A stretch of 64,000 nucleotides of DNA from Haloarchaeobius salinus (GTDB taxonomy: Archaea; Halobacteriota; Halobacteria; Halobacteriales; Natrialbaceae), in contig NZ_JANHAU010000001.1 in the NCBI RefSeq assembly GCF_024464185.1, positions 806,001-870,000 on the forward strand, read 5' to 3'. Under the pieces are notes generated by a model. The model was not told where the DNA came from, ran no database searches, and saw only the letters and a list, made by a program, of their open reading frames with translations. This document shows, one piece after another, positions 1-7,798 of the stretch (the first letter of the stretch is position 1; each line of letters begins with the position of its first letter). The position numbers and the translations under genes are program-made.

Positions 1-165
1 CTGACATCGCACTACGACGACGTGGACCTCCGGTGTCCGAGCTGTGGCTACGAGGACGCCGAGGGCCACTGGAAGGCCGAGACGAACGGGACCACCGTGC
101 TGTATCGGCACATCTGCCCGAGCTGCGGCTCGATCCGCAGGCGGACGCTGAAGCTGCGCTCGTAG
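1..165 (+). CDS. HVO_0649-type zinc-ribbon protein, 3' end only
   Basis: The window opens inside this gene; 54 codons and a TAG stop are visible. The fragment carries two CxxC knuckles, CPSCGY near its start and CPSCGS about 30 residues later, followed by a basic tail ending RRTLKLRS. This four-cysteine layout is that of the small haloarchaeal zinc-finger family I know as HVO_0649. Binding of one structural zinc is expected; a nucleic-acid or protein partner is only inferred. The start codon and promoter lie outside the window. Confidence 0.7.
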   Translation: MTSHYDDVDLRCPSCGYEDAEGHWKAETNGTTVLYRHICPSCGSIRRRTLKLRS

Positions 166-229
166 TCACCGTCGCGGGGTGCGGTGCGGGAGTACAACCC
201 TTTTGAGCACGTCGGGCGAAGGGCCGGAC

Positions 230-1132
230 ATGCAGACCCACATCGTCCCGGTCGGCTTCGACTACGACCGGCTCATCGCGCCCCTGGTCCGCGACCAGTT
301 CGACGTGGACCGGGTCATCCTCCTGGAGGGTGCGGTGGGGAGCGAGGCCAACGTCGAGTACTCCCGGCACCTCTCCCAGAAGCTGGAGACGGACTTCCAG
401 AACCTGCTGGGCGCGGAGACCGAGCGGCTGGTCGTCGCGGACGTCTACGACTACGACGCCGCGTTCGAGCAGGCGTACGACCTCATCGTCGAGGAGCTCG
501 ACCGCGGGAACGAGGTCTGGGTGAACATCGCCGCGATGCCCCGCACCGTCTCCTTCGCCTTTGCGACCGCCGCCCACTCCCTGATGGTCGAGCGCGAGGA
601 GGACCGCGAGTCAATCCACACCTATTACACCGCCCCCGAGAAGTACCTGGAGACCGAGCTCGCCGAGGAGCTGCGCAAGCAGCAGGAGCTGTTGGGTGAC
701 CTCGCCGACGCCGGCCTCGCCGACGACCTCCGCGAGCGCGTCGTCGCCCGGCTCGACGCCGCCGACGGGCTCCTGAAGGAGTTCGACGAACGCGGCACCA
801 CGATCGGCGCGAAGGAGATCGGTGGCAGCCACGTCATCGAGCTCCCCGTCGCCTCCTTCTCCAACGTCAAGCCGTTCGAGGAGGTCATCCTGTTCGAGCT
901 CGGCGAGGAGGGCGAGTTCGAGTCCGTCTCCGAGCTGGCGGAGGCGCTCTCGCGCGAGCTGAACGAGGAGTACACGGACTCCTTCCGCTCGAAGGTCATC
1001 TACAACGTCGACCGGCTGGGTCCGGGCGGGAAGGGCTACATCGAGCAGGAGGAGGTCGGGAAGTCCTACCGGACCCGGCTGTCGCGCATCGGGGAGCTGT
1101 GGGTCCGCGCGCACTCCGACCGGGGAGCGTAG
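230..1132 (+). CDS. CARF-like sensor / winged-helix transcriptional regulator (HFX_2341 family)
   Basis: A 300-residue protein. The N-terminal 150 residues resemble the Rossmann-like CARF fold of Csa3-type regulators: a MQTHIVPVGFDYDR start, an acidic switch region and a VNIAAMPRTVSFAFATAA segment where CARF proteins hold a ligand loop. The C-terminal third (EVILFELGE... to LSRIGELWVRAHS) looks like a winged helix. It matches the haloarchaeal HFX_2341 family. No cas genes are visible here, so any cyclic-nucleotide ligand is inference. The ATG at 230 is chosen over the upstream frame because family members start MQTHIVPVG and an AT-containing stretch lies about 30 bases upstream. It is transcribed after the zinc-ribbon gene. 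Confidence 0.75.
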   Translation: MQTHIVPVGFDYDRLIAPLVRDQFDVDRVILLEGAVGSEANVEYSRHLSQKLETDFQNLLGAETERLVVADVYDYDAAFEQAYDLIVEELDRGNEVWVNIAAMPRTVSFAFATAAHSLMVEREEDRESIHTYYTAPEKYLETELAEELRKQQELLGDLADAGLADDLRERVVARLDAADGLLKEFDERGTTIGAKEIGGSHVIELPVASFSNVKPFEEVILFELGEEGEFESVSELAEALSRELNEEYTDSFRSKVIYNVDRLGPGGKGYIEQEEVGKSYRTRLSRIGELWVRAHSDRGA

Positions 1133-1174
1133 TCGCCCCGCCCGCACCTCGACGGCACGGAACCTCCCTCGCTC

Positions 1175-1185
1175 AAAATATATAC
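1175..1185 (+). promoter_or_regulatory. TATA box for the 1212 gene
   Basis: The run AAAATATATAC is strongly AT-rich inside GC-rich DNA and lies about 30 bases before the ATG at 1212, the usual archaeal spacing for a very short leader. Confidence 0.55.
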
Positions 1186-1211
1186 GGTTCGACAACCAAT
1201 GTACGGACACG

Positions 1212-1529
1212 ATGAGTAAACTCAAGAAAGGCGTCGCGGCCGCGGGTGGCCTCGCAGTCGGACTCCTGACACTGCGGGCGATCCGCAAGCGGCGCTCGGA
1301 CGACGAGACGGAACCGGACGCGGCAGCCCGGACGGAGGCAGAGGCGGCAGAACCCGACGAGACGGAGACCGAGGCGGAGGTCGAGGCGGCCGAGTCGGAG
1401 CTCGAGGCGGCAGGTGCGGACGTAGAGGAGGGCCTGGAGACGGCAGCCGAACACGCGACCGCCGCGGTCGAACACGCGGGTGCCGCGGTGAAGATGGCGC
1501 TCGAGGCCAGACGCGAGAAGGCCGAGTAG
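1212..1529 (+). CDS. small membrane-anchored acidic Ala/Glu-rich protein
   Basis: A 105-residue protein. Residues 8-24 (VAAAGGLAVGLLTLRAI) form one hydrophobic segment, followed by a basic stop-transfer RKRR. The rest is a long, highly charged Ala/Glu stretch with heptad-like spacing, probably a helix on the cytoplasmic side. A TATA box lies about 30 bases upstream and no ribosome-binding site is apparent, so the message is probably nearly leaderless. I do not recognise a named family. The same-strand neighbour downstream is valS, which appears to have its own promoter. Confidence 0.6.
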   Translation: MSKLKKGVAAAGGLAVGLLTLRAIRKRRSDDETEPDAAARTEAEAAEPDETETEAEVEAAESELEAAGADVEEGLETAAEHATAAVEHAGAAVKMALEARREKAE

Positions 1530-1612
1530 GGAGCGGGCGACCCGACACGAGGCCCGCGACCACCTGCCACGGCACCGCTGGCTTTTTATCCGAGCGCGAA
1601 CCTCCTTCGAGC

Positions 1613-1648
1613 ATGGAGCACGCCCCTGTCGCCGTAGTACGTCCGTAG
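1613..1648 (+). CDS. possible 11-codon valine-containing leader ORF upstream of valS
   Basis: The ORF reads MEHAPVAVVRP and ends in TAG. A TATA-like TTTTTAT at 1583-1589 lies 27 bases before its ATG, the exact spacing for a leaderless archaeal transcript. Three of eleven codons are valine, two of them GTA, a codon little used in this GC-rich window. valS begins 121 bases after its stop. A leader-peptide role is inference; no archaeal precedent is claimed and chance is possible. Confidence 0.25.
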   Translation: MEHAPVAVVRP

Positions 1649-1728
1649 GGCCAGACAGCGGTGTGCGTCGTTCTCTCGAACTCGCACCCGGGGAGCGGCG
1701 GCACCGTCGACGCGGAACTGCATCGATT

Positions 1729-1738
1729 GTATTAAACG
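1729..1738 (+). promoter_or_regulatory. probable valS promoter (TATA box)
   Basis: TGTATTAAAC lies about 35 bases before the valS ATG at 1770, giving a short predicted leader. A second candidate promoter is at 1583-1589, so valS may have both a proximal and a distal start. Confidence 0.45.
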
Positions 1739-1769
1739 GCGATTGGACCACTGACAGCACAACGAGCAC

Positions 1770-4397
1770 ATGCCAGACGGAGACTACGACCCCCAGGCGA
1801 CGGAGGAGGAGTGGCAGGACCGCTGGGTCGACGAGGAGACGTACGCGTACGACCCCGAACACGAGGAGACGGACCCGAACACGGTGTACAGCATCGACAC
1901 GCCGCCGCCGACGGTCTCGGGCAGCCTGCACATGGGCCACCTGTACGGCCACACGCTGCAGGACTTCGCGGCGCGGTTCCACCGGATGGACGACGGCGCG
2001 GTGATGTTCCCGTTCGGCTACGACGACAACGGCATCGCCTCGGAGCGACTCACGGAGAGCGAACTGGGCATCCGCCACCAGGACTTCGAGCGCCGCGAGT
2101 TCCAGCGGAAGTGCCGCGAGGTCTGTGCGGAGTACGAGGCCGAGTTCACCGAGAAGATGCAGGACCTCGGGATGAGCATCGACTGGTCTCGCACGTACAA
2201 GACCATCGAGCCGCGGGTCCAGCGTGTCTCCCAGCTCTCCTTCATCGACCTCTACGAGCAGGGCCGGGAGTACCGGAAGAAGGCACCCGCGATCTGGTGT
2301 CCCGAGTGCGAGACGGCCATCTCGCAGGTCGAACAGGAGGACGCCGAGCGCCACACGCACTTCAACGACATCCGGTTCGACCTGACCGAGCCGACCGAAT
2401 CCGGGCGCGACAGCTTCGTCATCGGGACGACCCGCCCCGAACTGCTGCCCGCCTGTGTCAGCGTCTTCGTCCACCCGGACGACGACGAGAACGCCGAGCT
2501 GGTCGGCGAGACCGCCGAGATCCCCATCTTCGGCCACGAGGTCCCCATCATCGAGGACGACCGCGTCGACATGGAGACGGGCACCGGCGTCGTCATGTGC
2601 TGTACGTTCGGCGACCAGAACGACATCGAGTGGTACCAGGCCCACGACCTCCCGCTGCGCGTCGCCATCGACGAGTCCGCGACGATGACCGACCTCGCGG
2701 GCGAGTACGAGGGCCTGAGCACGCACGAGGCCCGCGAGGCAATCGTCGAGGACCTCGACGATGCGGGCTACCTGGAGGACCGCGAGGAGCTGACCCACAC
2801 GGTGCAGGTCCACGAGCGCTGCGAGACGGACGTCGAGTTCCGCGTCTCCAAGCAGTGGTACGTCGAGATCCTCGACCACAAGGACGAGTACCTGGCGGCC
2901 GGCCGCGAGATGGACTGGTACCCCGAGAAGATGTTCACCCGCTATAAGCACTGGATCGAGGGGCTGGAGTGGGACTGGCTCATCTCGCGCCAGCGCGACT
3001 CCGGCATCCCGTTCCCGGTCTGGTACTGCGCGGACTGCGGCGAGGAGGTCATCGCGGAGAAGGCGGACCTGCCGGTCGACCCGCTCAGCGACGAACCGCC
3101 GGTCGACGCCTGCCCGGAGTGTGGCCACGACGAGTTCGAGCCCGAGGACGACGTGTTCGACACGTGGGCGACCTCCAGCCTGACCCCGCTGGTCAACGCC
3201 GGCTGGGACTGGGATGCGGAGGACGGCTTCACGATGGACGACCCCGAGCTCTACCCGTTCGACCTGCGCCCGCAGGGCCACGACATCATCAGCTTCTGGC
3301 TGTTCCACACGGTCATCAAGTGCTACGAGCACACCGGCGAGGTGCCCTTCGACGCGACGATGATCAACGGGCACGTCCTCGACGAGAACCGCGAGAAGAT
3401 GTCCAAGTCGCGCGGCAACGTCGTCGACCCCGCCGAGGTCGTCGCGGACTACCCAATCGACGCAATCCGGTACTGGGCCGCGAGCACCGCGGTCGGCGAC
3501 GACTTCCCGTTCAAGGAGAAGGACATCGTCGCCGGCGAGAAGCTGCTCCGCAAGCTCTGGAACGCCTCGAAGCTCGTCGAGCACCTCGCGGCCGAGCCGG
3601 TCGACGAGCCCGAGGAACTCGCGCCGCTCGACGAGTGGATACTGGCCGAGCTCGACGCCATCGTCGAAGAGACCACCGAGCAGTTCCGGGAGTACGAGTT
3701 CGCGAAGGCCCGGGACCGCCTCCGGACGTTCTTCTGGAACACGTTCTGCGACGACTACCTGGAGATCGCAAAGCAGCAGGTCCAGGACGCCGAGGACCCG
3801 CGCTCGACGCAGTACGCGCTCCGGACCGCCCACCGGACGTTCCTGCAGCTGTTCGCGCCGCTGATGCCCCACATCACGGAGGAGCTGTGGCACGACATGT
3901 ACGTCGACGGCGACGCGACCGACAGCATCCACACCGGTGACTGGCCCGCACCGAAGGGCTACGAGGCCGACCTCGAAGGAGGGGAGGCGGCGATGGCCGT
4001 CATCGGCGCGCTCCGCCGGTACAAATCCGAGAACCAGCTGCCGCTGAACGAGCCGCTCGACCACGTCGCGGTGTACGGGAACGTCGACGGCTTCACCGAC
4101 GCCATCGCGGGCGTCATGCACGTCGAGTCGTTCGAACTGCTCGATTCGGCACCCGAGATCACGACCGAGGTCTCGGACATCAGCCTCGACTACTCCACGC
4201 TCGGTCCGAAGTACGGCGGGAAGGTCGGCGAGTTCGACGCCGCCATCGAGGCCGGCGAGTACGAGCTCGACGGCGACACGCTCTCGCTCGCCGGCGAGAC
4301 GCTCGAAGCCGACGAGTTCGAGGTCCGCGAGGAGCGCACCTACTCCGGCGAGGGCGAGATGCTTTCGGCCGACGACGCCGTCGTCATCGTGAACTGA
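1770..4397 (+). CDS. valS: valine--tRNA ligase
   Basis: An 875-residue class I aminoacyl-tRNA synthetase that charges tRNA-Val and edits mischarged threonine. The HIGH motif appears as HMGH at residues 54-57 and KMSKS as EKMSKSRGN near residue 545. Between them lie the editing insertion and two CxxC pairs (CPECE near 175, CADCG/CPECG near 420-450) typical of archaeal enzymes. The C-terminal anticodon-binding region is present and length is normal for haloarchaea. The start is fixed by MPDGDYDPQATEEEWQDRWV, the usual opening. It is a single gene; the downstream gene has its own likely promoter. Confidence 0.97.
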   Translation: MPDGDYDPQATEEEWQDRWVDEETYAYDPEHEETDPNTVYSIDTPPPTVSGSLHMGHLYGHTLQDFAARFHRMDDGAVMFPFGYDDNGIASERLTESELGIRHQDFERREFQRKCREVCAEYEAEFTEKMQDLGMSIDWSRTYKTIEPRVQRVSQLSFIDLYEQGREYRKKAPAIWCPECETAISQVEQEDAERHTHFNDIRFDLTEPTESGRDSFVIGTTRPELLPACVSVFVHPDDDENAELVGETAEIPIFGHEVPIIEDDRVDMETGTGVVMCCTFGDQNDIEWYQAHDLPLRVAIDESATMTDLAGEYEGLSTHEAREAIVEDLDDAGYLEDREELTHTVQVHERCETDVEFRVSKQWYVEILDHKDEYLAAGREMDWYPEKMFTRYKHWIEGLEWDWLISRQRDSGIPFPVWYCADCGEEVIAEKADLPVDPLSDEPPVDACPECGHDEFEPEDDVFDTWATSSLTPLVNAGWDWDAEDGFTMDDPELYPFDLRPQGHDIISFWLFHTVIKCYEHTGEVPFDATMINGHVLDENREKMSKSRGNVVDPAEVVADYPIDAIRYWAASTAVGDDFPFKEKDIVAGEKLLRKLWNASKLVEHLAAEPVDEPEELAPLDEWILAELDAIVEETTEQFREYEFAKARDRLRTFFWNTFCDDYLEIAKQQVQDAEDPRSTQYALRTAHRTFLQLFAPLMPHITEELWHDMYVDGDATDSIHTGDWPAPKGYEADLEGGEAAMAVIGALRRYKSENQLPLNEPLDHVAVYGNVDGFTDAIAGVMHVESFELLDSAPEITTEVSDISLDYSTLGPKYGGKVGEFDAAIEAGEYELDGDTLSLAGETLEADEFEVREERTYSGEGEMLSADDAVVIVN

Positions 4398-4509
4398 GAC
4401 GGGGTGCTCCTGCGGAATCGCTCCTGTTTTCGCTGTCGTGCATCACACCCCCACAGCCGCATCGCGGTTAATACGTCACCGAGAGTTACGAGCAGTAGGT
4501 AGATTACAG

Positions 4510-4938
4510 ATGGTAACCGTAACGCTCGTCTCCGGACTCGCCGGTGGACTCGTCGCGACGATCGTCATGACCGTCCTCATGATGGCGCTCGGGGACGGCT
4601 CCCCGCCGCCGACGGCCGCGCTGTGGGCGAAGTTCGTCGGCGACGACGGCCCCGAATCGTACGTCCCGCAGGGGATGGTCCTGCACGTGCTGTACGGCGT
4701 CGGAGCCGGGGTCGCGTTCGCGCTGGCGCTCCCGATGGTCGTCGCCGAGGTGACGCTCGCGAACGCGGTCGGGCTGGCGGTCGCGTACGCCGTCGTCCTC
4801 ACGGTCGTCGGAGCGATGGTGTGGATGAAGGGCGTGCTCGGGATGGACCCCGACCGCGCGACCGCCATGCAGTTCGGGTTCTTCCACCTCGTCTACGGGC
4901 TGGTGCTCGGCGGGTTCGTCGGTGCCGGGCTGGTCTGA
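4510..4938 (+). CDS. small four-helix membrane protein, unknown function
   Basis: A 142-residue protein with four predicted membrane segments: residues 4-26, 58-78, about 85-108 and 117-140. A short loop with GDGSPPPTAALWAKFVGDD separates helices one and two. No catalytic motif is visible. I chose the ATG at 4510 because the upstream part of the frame lacks a hydrophobic pattern and a TATA-like GGTTAATACG sits about 40 bases upstream. The 3' end converges with the minus-strand DUF1405 gene, 6 bases away. It is probably a conserved haloarchaeal hypothetical protein. Confidence 0.6.
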   Translation: MVTVTLVSGLAGGLVATIVMTVLMMALGDGSPPPTAALWAKFVGDDGPESYVPQGMVLHVLYGVGAGVAFALALPMVVAEVTLANAVGLAVAYAVVLTVVGAMVWMKGVLGMDPDRATAMQFGFFHLVYGLVLGGFVGAGLV

Positions 4939-4944
4939 GCTCGG

Positions 4945-5691
4945 TCAGTCCTCCGCGCCGTCGCCGCCGATTCGCCCCTCCAGCTTCTTCACGCGGGTCG
5001 ACAGCGCGAGGAACGTCGCGAGCAGCGTCAGCGCGATGGCCCCGGCGGCTGCGACGCGGTGGGGCCCGGGCGTGTGGACGATGGCCCCGTCGACCAGGTC
5101 CTCCGCCGGGATGAACGTGTGGTGGGGCGTCCCGACGATGGGGACGAAGTAGTCCACCACGTCGTTGAAGCCGTACCAGGCAAGCGCGACGGCGACGGCC
5201 CTGACCGGGAAGTCGCTGATTCGGTGGAGGACAAAGCCCTGCAGTACCATCGCGAGGTGGCTCCAGAACAGGAAGTTGTACATCGCCCAGTGGAGGTACG
5301 CGAAGTCGCCCTTGAACGCCAGCAGCACGAACGGCGTCCACGCGCCCAGTTTGAGACAGCCGAAGAACGCGAGCGCCGAGAGGTACTCGTTCGGCCGGTC
5401 GAGCAGCCACGCCGCGAAGGCCAGCGCGATGAACAGCGTCGCCACCGGGCTGTCCGGCACGACCGGCCACGCGACCAGCGGCTCGATGGCGAACTGGCTG
5501 TTCCGGGCGACGAACCCGTCGGCCAGCGGGTCGATACCGTAGTAGTAGAAGCCGAACGCGGTGCCCAGGACGTTCGTGAGGACGACCAGCCACGCGAACG
5601 TCAGCCCGAGGTCCTCTATCGCCTCGGGGACCGGGGCGACGTACCACGGCAGGTCCTCGCGCGCCGGCGGGTCGGCGAATGGCCACTGCAT
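4945..5691 (-). CDS. DUF1405 family integral membrane protein
   Basis: A 248-residue protein with about six membrane helices. The segments TNVLGTAFGFYYYG, LGAWTPFVLLAF and YLHWAMYNFLFWSHLAMVLQG are characteristic of the DUF1405 family found in Firmicutes and haloarchaea. Several conserved His, Tyr and Asp residues (HWAMYN, YGFNDVVDYF, HHTF) could line a channel or bind a ligand; the function is not known. It converges with the 4510 gene and its upstream side faces a hairpin-rich repeat region. Confidence 0.8.
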   Translation of the reverse strand: MQWPFADPPAREDLPWYVAPVPEAIEDLGLTFAWLVVLTNVLGTAFGFYYYGIDPLADGFVARNSQFAIEPLVAWPVVPDSPVATLFIALAFAAWLLDRPNEYLSALAFFGCLKLGAWTPFVLLAFKGDFAYLHWAMYNFLFWSHLAMVLQGFVLHRISDFPVRAVAVALAWYGFNDVVDYFVPIVGTPHHTFIPAEDLVDGAIVHTPGPHRVAAAGAIALTLLATFLALSTRVKKLEGRIGGDGAED

Positions 5692-6111
5692 CGTTCGCCG
5701 TGTCGGACGGTCCGCTGATAGCCGTGACGATTCTGGTCGTGAGTGACTGTGGCTGTTACGTAGGGAACGGCGGACTCACTGGTGTCGAGAACTACCAGAA
5801 AGCCCCAACAGCCGTGGGAATCGCTAACGACGCGAACAGCCAGAAAGCCCCGGCGGGCTACGCTCCCACGGCTCGCTGCGTCCCCGGAAATCGGAGATTT
5901 CCGGTGGGCTCACGAGACGCTCGCGTCTCGTGACCGCTCCCTCCGGTGCTCGTCCCTCGCACGAGTGTCGACGAGACACGCTCGCTGCGCTCGCGGTCTC
6001 GCCAGCCGCGCGCCACCTGGACTGTGGAATCACGCATCGTTGGAGGAACGTCCAACTCGCCGCGAGGGCGGAACGACACCGGTTAAGTGTGACCGAACCC
6101 AAGCCGCCGAC
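5692..6111. other. gene-free region between the DUF1405 gene and pdxS
   Basis: These 420 bases hold the promoter of the minus-strand DUF1405 gene, a composite hairpin-rich repeat (5796-6056, listed separately) and the pdxS promoter, TATA-like GGTTAAGTG at 6081-6089, about 27 bases before the pdxS ATG. The open frames crossing it are Arg/Ser-rich, unlike the acidic proteins here, and I do not accept them as genes. Confidence 0.6.
5796..6056 (+). repeat. composite intergenic repeat, copy A
   Basis: Two copies of CAGAAAGCCCC start at 5796 and 5841, exactly 45 bases apart. The second continues into a block with GGGCTACGCTCCC and CGGCTCGCTGCG that recurs at 8847. Perfect stem-loops follow: 5884-5904 (9-bp arms CCGGAAATC), 5910-5933 (11-bp arms, loop TC), 5965-5979 (GTGTC arms) and 6039-6056 (GTTGGA arms). 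The density of short-loop hairpins resembles bacterial REP/BIME clusters. No ORF with haloarchaeal composition crosses it. Confidence 0.6.
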
Positions 6112-7020
6112 ATGACCGAGGAGACAGACCTCGAGGAACTCAAGCGAGGGACCGAACTCGTCAAGCGCGGGTTCGCCCGCATGCAGAAGGGCGGCGTCAT
6201 CATGGACGTCGTGGACGAGGAGCAGGCCAGGATCGCCGAGGAGTGCGGCGCGGTGGCGGTCATGGCGCTCGAAGCCGTCCCGGCGGACATCCGGAAGCGC
6301 GGCGGCGTCGCGCGGATGGCCGACCCGGCGGACGTGGCCGACATCGTCGACAGCGTCTCCATCCCGGTGATGGGCAAGTCCCGCATCGGCCACCGGAAGG
6401 AGGCCGAGATCCTCGAAGCGGTCGGCGTCGACATGATCGACGAGAGCGAGGTGCTCACGCCCGCCGACGACGCGTACCACATCGACAAGCGCGAGTTCAC
6501 CGCGCCGTTCGTCTGCGGTGCCCGGAACCTCGGTGAGGCCCTGCGCCGCATCGACGAGGGCGCGGCGATGATCCGGACGAAGGGCGAGGCCGGCACGGGC
6601 GACGTGAACCAGGCCGTCCACCACCAGCGCACCATCAAGGGCGCGATTCGCCAGCTCGAGGGCATGAACCACGAGGAGCGCGAGAAATGGGCCCGCGAGC
6701 ACGAGGCTCCCGCGGAGCTCGTCCACGAGACCGCCGAGATGGGTCGGCTCCCGGTCGTGAACTTCGCGGCGGGCGGCATCGCGACGCCGGCCGACGCGGC
6801 GCTGATGATGCACCACGAGTGCGACGGCATCTTCGTCGGCTCCGGCATCTTCGGCGCGGAGAACCCCCGCGAGATGGGCACGGCAATCGTGCAGGCGGTG
6901 AACAACTGGGACGACCCGGAGACGCTCGCCGAGATCGCCGCCAACCTGGGCAAGAGCATGAAGGGCGACGCCAACGTCGACCTGCCCGAGGACGAGAAGA
7001 TGCAGGGCCGCGGCGTCTGA
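6112..7020 (+). CDS. pdxS: pyridoxal 5'-phosphate synthase, lyase subunit PdxS
   Basis: A 302-residue TIM-barrel enzyme that joins ribose 5-phosphate, glyceraldehyde 3-phosphate and ammonia to make PLP; the ammonia comes from the PdxT glutaminase, which is not in this window. Diagnostic segments are [16 protein letters not shown], the catalytic-lysine strand [18 protein letters not shown] and [17 protein letters not shown]. Length is normal. The ATG at 6112 is chosen because the longer upstream frame runs through the intergenic repeat, and a TATA box lies 27 bases ahead. It reads as a monocistronic unit facing convergent membrane-protein genes. Confidence 0.96.
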   Translation: MTEETDLEELKRGTELVKRGFARMQKGGVIMDVVDEEQARIAEECGAVAVMALEAVPADIRKRGGVARMADPADVADIVDSVSIPVMGKSRIGHRKEAEILEAVGVDMIDESEVLTPADDAYHIDKREFTAPFVCGARNLGEALRRIDEGAAMIRTKGEAGTGDVNQAVHHQRTIKGAIRQLEGMNHEEREKWAREHEAPAELVHETAEMGRLPVVNFAAGGIATPADAALMMHHECDGIFVGSGIFGAENPREMGTAIVQAVNNWDDPETLAEIAANLGKSMKGDANVDLPEDEKMQGRGV

Positions 7021-7038
7021 ACGCCGGAGCCACGTTTC

Positions 7039-7443
7039 CTAGCGTCGGAGCCGTGCGACCAGCCTGTCGAACGGTGGGCCGCCGAGCAGCAGGACGGTTC
7101 CGGCCACCGCGAGATACCCGCCCAGCCCGCCCCATAGCACGGCGAACACGAGCGACGAGGCGACGAACGCACCGACGATCGCGACGAGCACGACGGCGGT
7201 GACGGCGAGCGGTCTGACGTTCGGGCGCTCCCACACCCTCCGGACCCACGCCGCTCTGGGCGACAGGAGCAGTTCGATGGCGACCACGCCGACGGCCGCG
7301 GCGAGCAACGCCGGCGTGTACACGTCGACCTGGATCGCGAAGCCGATGCCGACGACGATGGCGAGTGCGACCGCTGCGAGGACCGCGTCGTCCGCCAGTC
7401 GTTTTCGTCTGGCTGTCCCGTCGACCGTCCCCTCCTCCGTCAT
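7039..7443 (-). CDS. small membrane protein, unknown function (second gene of a pair)
   Basis: A 134-residue protein with four likely membrane helices (about 20-36, 43-60, 76-95, 99-121), a short charged N-terminus and a basic C-terminus RLVARLRR. No motif is recognisable. Its ATG lies 4 bases after the stop of the 7448-7759 gene, so the two are almost certainly co-transcribed. Both are hydrophobic and may form a two-subunit membrane complex, which is inference only. Confidence 0.6.
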   Translation of the reverse strand: MTEEGTVDGTARRKRLADDAVLAAVALAIVVGIGFAIQVDVYTPALLAAAVGVVAIELLLSPRAAWVRRVWERPNVRPLAVTAVVLVAIVGAFVASSLVFAVLWGGLGGYLAVAGTVLLLGGPPFDRLVARLRR

Positions 7444-7447
7444 CGGT

Positions 7448-7759
7448 TCACTCGAGGAACCCGGTCAGGATAAAACCCAGTCCGAGGAACCAGCTCCCGA
7501 CGACGACCCCGAGCAGTCCGTAGTGACAGACGGCGGCGAGCGTCGGGAGCGTCGCGGGGTCCGCCGCGGCGATAGTGACCAGCCGGTCCAGCGACGCGCC
7601 GACCGGGCCAGCAGCGAGCCCGAGGGCCGCACCGCTGGTCACCGCGACGAGCAACGACGCGACGGCGAGCCCTCCGCCGAGACGCTGGACGAGGCGGCCG
7701 TACCACTCGACGGTGCTCGGCTCGCCGGCGACTGGTCGCCGTGGTCGGCTGGTTGCCAC
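7448..7759 (-). CDS. small membrane protein, unknown function (first gene of a pair)
   Basis: About 103 residues if translated from the GTG at 7759. The frame is open back to 7795, but the TATA box at 7783-7790 overlaps that extension and lies about 27 bases before 7759, which favours a leaderless GTG start. Two or three hydrophobic segments are visible (LGGGLAVASLLVAVTSGAALGLAAG; ending LLGVVVGSWFLGLGFILTGFLE). The family is not recognised. It is followed after 4 bases by the 7039-7443 gene. Confidence 0.55.
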   Translation of the reverse strand: MATSRPRRPVAGEPSTVEWYGRLVQRLGGGLAVASLLVAVTSGAALGLAAGPVGASLDRLVTIAAADPATLPTLAAVCHYGLLGVVVGSWFLGLGFILTGFLE

Positions 7760-7782
7760 ACCACACCATGACACGCCTTGAC

Positions 7783-7790
7783 AATATAAA
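7783..7790 (-). promoter_or_regulatory. TATA box for the 7448/7039 gene pair
   Basis: Read on the minus strand this is TTTATATT, about 27 bases before the GTG at 7759. It supports a leaderless transcript and the shorter start. Confidence 0.5.
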
Positions 7791-7798
7791 TCCACGCG

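Noticed and set aside
5796-5851. Two-repeat CRISPR-like pattern (11-base head, 34-base spacer)
   Set aside because: The repeat is too short, only two copies occur per locus and no cas gene or leader is present.
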